Part shown: in pieces, positions 61,286-64,000 of the stretch
Position numbering within the stretch: position 1 is the stretch's first letter
Layout: every line of letters starts with the position of its first letter
NCBI RefSeq assembly: GCF_038446955.1
Contig: NZ_CP151803.1
Span: 7,524,366-7,588,365, forward strand
Origin: Pedobacter sp. FW305-3-2-15-E-R2A2
Lineage (GTDB): Bacteria > Bacteroidota > Bacteroidia > Sphingobacteriales > Sphingobacteriaceae
Direction of reading: 5' to 3'
Length of the DNA stretch: 64,000 nt
Notes under the pieces: generated by a model
What the model was told of the DNA's origin: nothing
Database searches by the model: none
What the model saw: only the letters and a program-made list of their open reading frames with translations
Translations under genes and position numbers: made by a program

Positions 61286-62239
61286 TTATAATTTAGAGAA
61301 ACTCAGGTATTGAACAAATCTTGGGTGATCTGAATTATTGCTGCCTGCGGCATGTGGAATGGTATTTCTCCAGAGAATAAGGTCTCCTTTTTCTCCCGTA
61401 ACTGGTTGAGGAACTTCTGTTAACCTTATTGACGTATGTGCTCTTTCGAGTGAGGCAAATGGGGCTATCCATTCTTCAAAGCGATGATGAAATCCGGGAA
61501 CAAGATGAATTGGGCCTCTATTTTGAGGGACCTCATTTAGGTATAATATTCCCTGAACCTCAAATGGAACTGGTTTGTCAAAATTTATATCCCAATGTAA
61601 TTGTCCATGCGGGAATCCCCAGATTTCACATTCCGGAGGATTGTATCCCAGCTTTTCTGTATTTGGAACCAAGTCATTGGTCCGATAAAGGTCGGCAAAT
61701 ATTGCTTTGATTTTTTCCTGTTTTCTGATGGCTTCGATGGCTTCATTTTGGTACAATTGAACCATGATGCCTTGCCAGTCCGGATGCTTCATATACCAGG
61801 TTGCCGGGTAATTCATGTCTAAATTCAGGTGTCGGCATATGGCCTGTTTAACTTGATCACAGCTGGTTTCATCAACTACGTTACTGATTTTTAAATAGCC
61901 ATTTTCTTCCCAGAACTGTAGTTGTTCAGGGCTCAGTATTTTCGGGAAATTGTCCGGGCTTTCCTTTTCCTGGTTTTGATTGTTTTGCCATTCTTTGAAC
62001 TTCCGGTCTGCTTCGATCAGGAAGTCCTGTCCTTTGAGCTGGGCGACCCAGTCTTTGAAATGTTGGAAATCTTTGCAGTCGGCATATAGGAAAAAATAGG
62101 TCTCAAATTTACCCAATCCATAAAAACTAAGCCATATGGTTTCCATCTGGTCAAAATTATCAGGTGTTGATGTATTCTTTCCTATTCTTCTTTGCTGATG
62201 AGTTTCATAAAAGAGTGTGGTGAAATTGCAATCTGTCAT
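61286..62239 (-). CDS. Phytanoyl-CoA dioxygenase (PhyH) family enzyme
   Basis: This 317-residue protein has a C-terminal PhyH-type Fe(II)/2-oxoglutarate oxygenase domain (~100-317). The iron ligands are H215 and D217 (HWDIN) and the distal His near 296 (IPHAAG). A likely oxoglutarate-binding Arg is near 307 (HPRFVQYLSFS). The N-terminal ~95 residues are unusual for the family. It lies 2 bp downstream of a sulfotransferase gene, and the operon also has an Asp/Asn hydroxylase. It probably hydroxylates a small molecule or protein side chain; the substrate is unknown. Confidence 0.85.
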   Translation of the reverse strand: MTDCNFTTLFYETHQQRRIGKNTSTPDNFDQMETIWLSFYGLGKFETYFFLYADCKDFQHFKDWVAQLKGQDFLIEADRKFKEWQNNQNQEKESPDNFPKILSPEQLQFWEENGYLKISNVVDETSCDQVKQAICRHLNLDMNYPATWYMKHPDWQGIMVQLYQNEAIEAIRKQEKIKAIFADLYRTNDLVPNTEKLGYNPPECEIWGFPHGQLHWDINFDKPVPFEVQGILYLNEVPQNRGPIHLVPGFHHRFEEWIAPFASLERAHTSIRLTEVPQPVTGEKGDLILWRNTIPHAAGSNNSDHPRFVQYLSFSKL

Positions 62240-62241
62240 TT

Positions 62242-63213
62242 CTATTGTCCTATTATCTTTGTTGAATATATTTTTCTAAAGTTTTCATAAGCCATGTCGC
62301 ATTGCTCGTATTGGTAACCTGAATTTATCGGCATTTCTTTTTGAAAGGGTTCTGTTCCTGCTTTACTGTGGTAGTTTAGTCTTGCATTAATGGCCTCCTG
62401 GTTTTTGATTTCAATCCCTGTAAAGGAAGCGAATGCGCTGATCATTTCTGAGGGGCCATCTGCATAGTCCGCAAAGGCATTCTTTGGGTGTTGTGCCTTT
62501 TGAATGTCCAGCATCTGCTGATAATACCCTTGCAGGACATCGGCAGTGTATCTCGTAAAATCACCTCCATATTCTTCGGAAGGGTCGATCTGAAGCAATG
62601 TTTTGTTGATCATTCCAGGTATGCTGTGCAAGCCCGCCTGTTTTTTATGTGAAGCCAGCACTTCATCAGGTTTCCTGGATAAGAAGAAAAAGGGCGTTTC
62701 AGGAAACCAGCTTCTCAACAACCCATAAAAATGGAGATGCCAGCTATCAAGCTTAATGATAAAGGCAGATTCTTTCGCAGTTCTGAATTGCCCCATCAGG
62801 TTGACCGCTGCTTTGAACCATTGTTCTTTTTGTGTTAGCGTTATTTTCAAATCCTTTTCTTCCGCTCTTAATATCTCATCTAACAGGGGTGCTTCTGAGA
62901 TGACAATGTTTTGTTCCTCTTCAGAGAAGGCCTGTGTGACCAGGGTCGAGCCGCAGCGTGAGACATGAAAAATAAAAGCGCTGGGTTTCAGATGAGGAAT
63001 CTCTTCCACTATATTGGTTAGAAAATCGGTTGAACTGCAACTTGCAACCCTATATTTTTCTTTTCTTTTGACCTGGCATTCGCTGATGGTCTGCTCAAAA
63101 AAAGGTGCAGTTATGCGGATGTTTTCCAGGTTCATCCATGAGCATTTCCATCCGTCTTTTTCGTGATAAGACAGTTGGTAGGGCAGCCAGTTTTTTAAAG
63201 GATGTGGGGTCAT
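62242..63213 (-). CDS. Sulfotransferase family protein
   Basis: This 323-residue protein has the PAPS 5'-phosphosulfate loop at ~83-94 (HVSRCGSTLVTQ). A second conserved segment, FIIKLDSWHLHFYGLLRSWFPETPFFFLSRKPDEVLASHKKQAG, corresponds to the 3'-phosphate-binding region. It is cytosolic by sequence. It is placed between the Asp/Asn hydroxylase (5-bp gap) and PhyH (2-bp gap) genes. It would transfer sulfate to a hydroxyl, which either dioxygenase could create. Confidence 0.85.
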   Translation of the reverse strand: MTPHPLKNWLPYQLSYHEKDGWKCSWMNLENIRITAPFFEQTISECQVKRKEKYRVASCSSTDFLTNIVEEIPHLKPSAFIFHVSRCGSTLVTQAFSEEEQNIVISEAPLLDEILRAEEKDLKITLTQKEQWFKAAVNLMGQFRTAKESAFIIKLDSWHLHFYGLLRSWFPETPFFFLSRKPDEVLASHKKQAGLHSIPGMINKTLLQIDPSEEYGGDFTRYTADVLQGYYQQMLDIQKAQHPKNAFADYADGPSEMISAFASFTGIEIKNQEAINARLNYHSKAGTEPFQKEMPINSGYQYEQCDMAYENFRKIYSTKIIGQ

Positions 63214-63218
63214 ATTAA

Positions 63219-63911
63219 TTAGGAAACGGTTCCTTTTAGACTTGCAATAAGATTGCGTGCAGTATCAGTATCCTGAAGTTCCAGTTCGGCTATAATTTTG
63301 TTTCTGACCTCCTCGTCAAATTCATTTGCTTTTGGCTCTTCGCAGATTTTGTAACCATGATTTTCAAATAGCTGGTCGGTCCAGTCATTCCTGATGCCGT
63401 CTATGATCAGGTGAACCCTTGTGCTTAATCCCTCGTTTACGATGCTATGTGTGCTGCTAAAATCCATGTACCAGCATTCTCCTTCGTTTAGCTGGAGGTT
63501 ATGGTTGTTCACCGTAAACTTCACGCCGGGATTGGTCACCACAGGGATATGGATTCTTAAAGCTCCGTCTTTATAGGCACAGCCAATATCCCGGTGTGGC
63601 TTGATGATGCTTCCCGGAGCGAGCGCAAGTAAGCGAATGGCTTCTTTCTCACATTTCCAGGAGTCAATAATTTCTTTGATGTAAGGGGTTTCCGCTAATA
63701 AAGGGGTGTCTTGATAAACGCCCTGGCCGGCATGCGCATAGATGTCATTTGCCATTCCACTCGTGGAGCGTAGAGAAATACTTCTCCAGTCTCCATTGAA
63801 GTCCTGCGAGTTGAAATGTAGTGGCCATTCACGCTGCAAGCAGTAATTCAGCTCTTGCTGAAGCTGCTTGCAGTCGTATTGGAAAGTAAATTTTATATGT
63901 GTTGGGAGCAT
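63219..63911 (-). CDS. Aspartyl/asparaginyl beta-hydroxylase family protein
   Basis: A 230-residue AspH-type Fe(II)/2-oxoglutarate oxygenase (PF05118). It contains the metal ligand H106 with D108 in KPHRDIG, the strand GALRIHIPVVTNPGVKFTVNN, EGECWYMDFSSTHSIVNEG with distal H155, and R165 in STRVHLIID for oxoglutarate. The C-terminal ~50 residues are helical and extra. It is first of three tightly spaced genes and starts 36 bp after a PorP/SprF gene on the same strand, linking it to type IX secretion. Confidence 0.85.
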   Translation of the reverse strand: MLPTHIKFTFQYDCKQLQQELNYCLQREWPLHFNSQDFNGDWRSISLRSTSGMANDIYAHAGQGVYQDTPLLAETPYIKEIIDSWKCEKEAIRLLALAPGSIIKPHRDIGCAYKDGALRIHIPVVTNPGVKFTVNNHNLQLNEGECWYMDFSSTHSIVNEGLSTRVHLIIDGIRNDWTDQLFENHGYKICEEPKANEFDEEVRNKIIAELELQDTDTARNLIASLKGTVS

Positions 63912-63947
63912 GTTTTTATGATCCTAAGGTATAAAAAAGATACTATA

Positions 63948-64000
63948 TTATTTACCTAAACTTAACCTCAGGTTAAGTTCAAAACTACCATTGGTATATG
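63948..64000 (-). CDS. PorP/SprF family protein, C-terminal end only
   Basis: The last 16 codons before TAA (63950-63948) encode YTNGSFELNLRLSLGK, nearly the same as the end of the PorP at 48541 (YTNGSFELNLRFSLPR). The rest lies beyond the window. A second PorP implies another giant T9SS cargo gene upstream. Confidence 0.85.
   Translation of the reverse strand, partial: YTNGSFELNLRLSLGK

Overview
The window looks like chromosome of a Bacteroidota bacterium of the Sphingobacteriaceae, most like Pedobacter. This rests on TAnnTTTG-type promoters, weak Shine-Dalgarno sequences, type IX secretion (T9SS) proteins (PorP/SprF, gliding-type C-terminal domain), Bacteroidota-only families (DUF6427, DUF2480, DUF3108/3109, DUF6443 and DUF5977 RHS-like proteins) and the LptC/PpiD neighbourhood. 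No rRNA, tRNA or CRISPR was seen.

Layout. 0-4 kb: 3' part of a YfhO-like membrane protein, a GH20 hexosaminidase and small ORFs. 4.2-23.8 kb: an accessory island. Two fibre-like exported proteins lead into a full-length RHS protein. Its ADP-ribosyltransferase-like tip is followed 6 bp later by a small protein that is recognisably domain III of EF-Tu, in the immunity position. A 4-5 kb mobile module follows (XRE regulator, SymE-like protein, P-loop ATPase, intact tyrosine recombinase, degenerate recombinase, then two inverted dif-like sites). After it comes a graveyard of displaced toxin/immunity cassettes: a type-24-like toxin with partner; a 5'-truncated lipase with an ankyrin lipoprotein; and a third RHS tip whose toxin and immunity genes each carry a one-base frameshift. 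A second YD/RHS-like giant (DUF5977) with its own fibre-like protein closes the island.

23.8-34.6 kb: mostly housekeeping and envelope genes on the + strand (LpxH-like hydrolase, glycosyltransferase, DUF6427, CoaX, outer-membrane protein, LptC, PpiD, DUF2480, DUF3108, DUF3109, RfbA). 34.7-36.6 kb: an AraC regulator and an SDR on the - strand. 37-45.7 kb: a compact L-fucose operon (GH29 fucosidase, FucP, mutarotase, then a complete set of candidates for the non-phosphorylative route to pyruvate plus lactate). A 16-base sequence upstream of GH29 recurs exactly upstream of GH20.

45.7-48.5 kb: structured non-coding DNA (nested hairpins, an 83-bp tandem repeat, three DnaA-box sequences) around a Xaa-Pro aminopeptidase. 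48.5-64 kb: a T9SS surface-protein region on the - strand. It has PorP/SprF, a ~3,200-residue adhesin with 20 MBG repeats including a recent 912-bp duplication, a formyltransferase, a phosphoesterase-like protein on the other strand, and an operon of PhyH dioxygenase, sulfotransferase and Asp/Asn hydroxylase lying just downstream of a second PorP. The modifying enzymes may act on the secreted giants, but that is inference.
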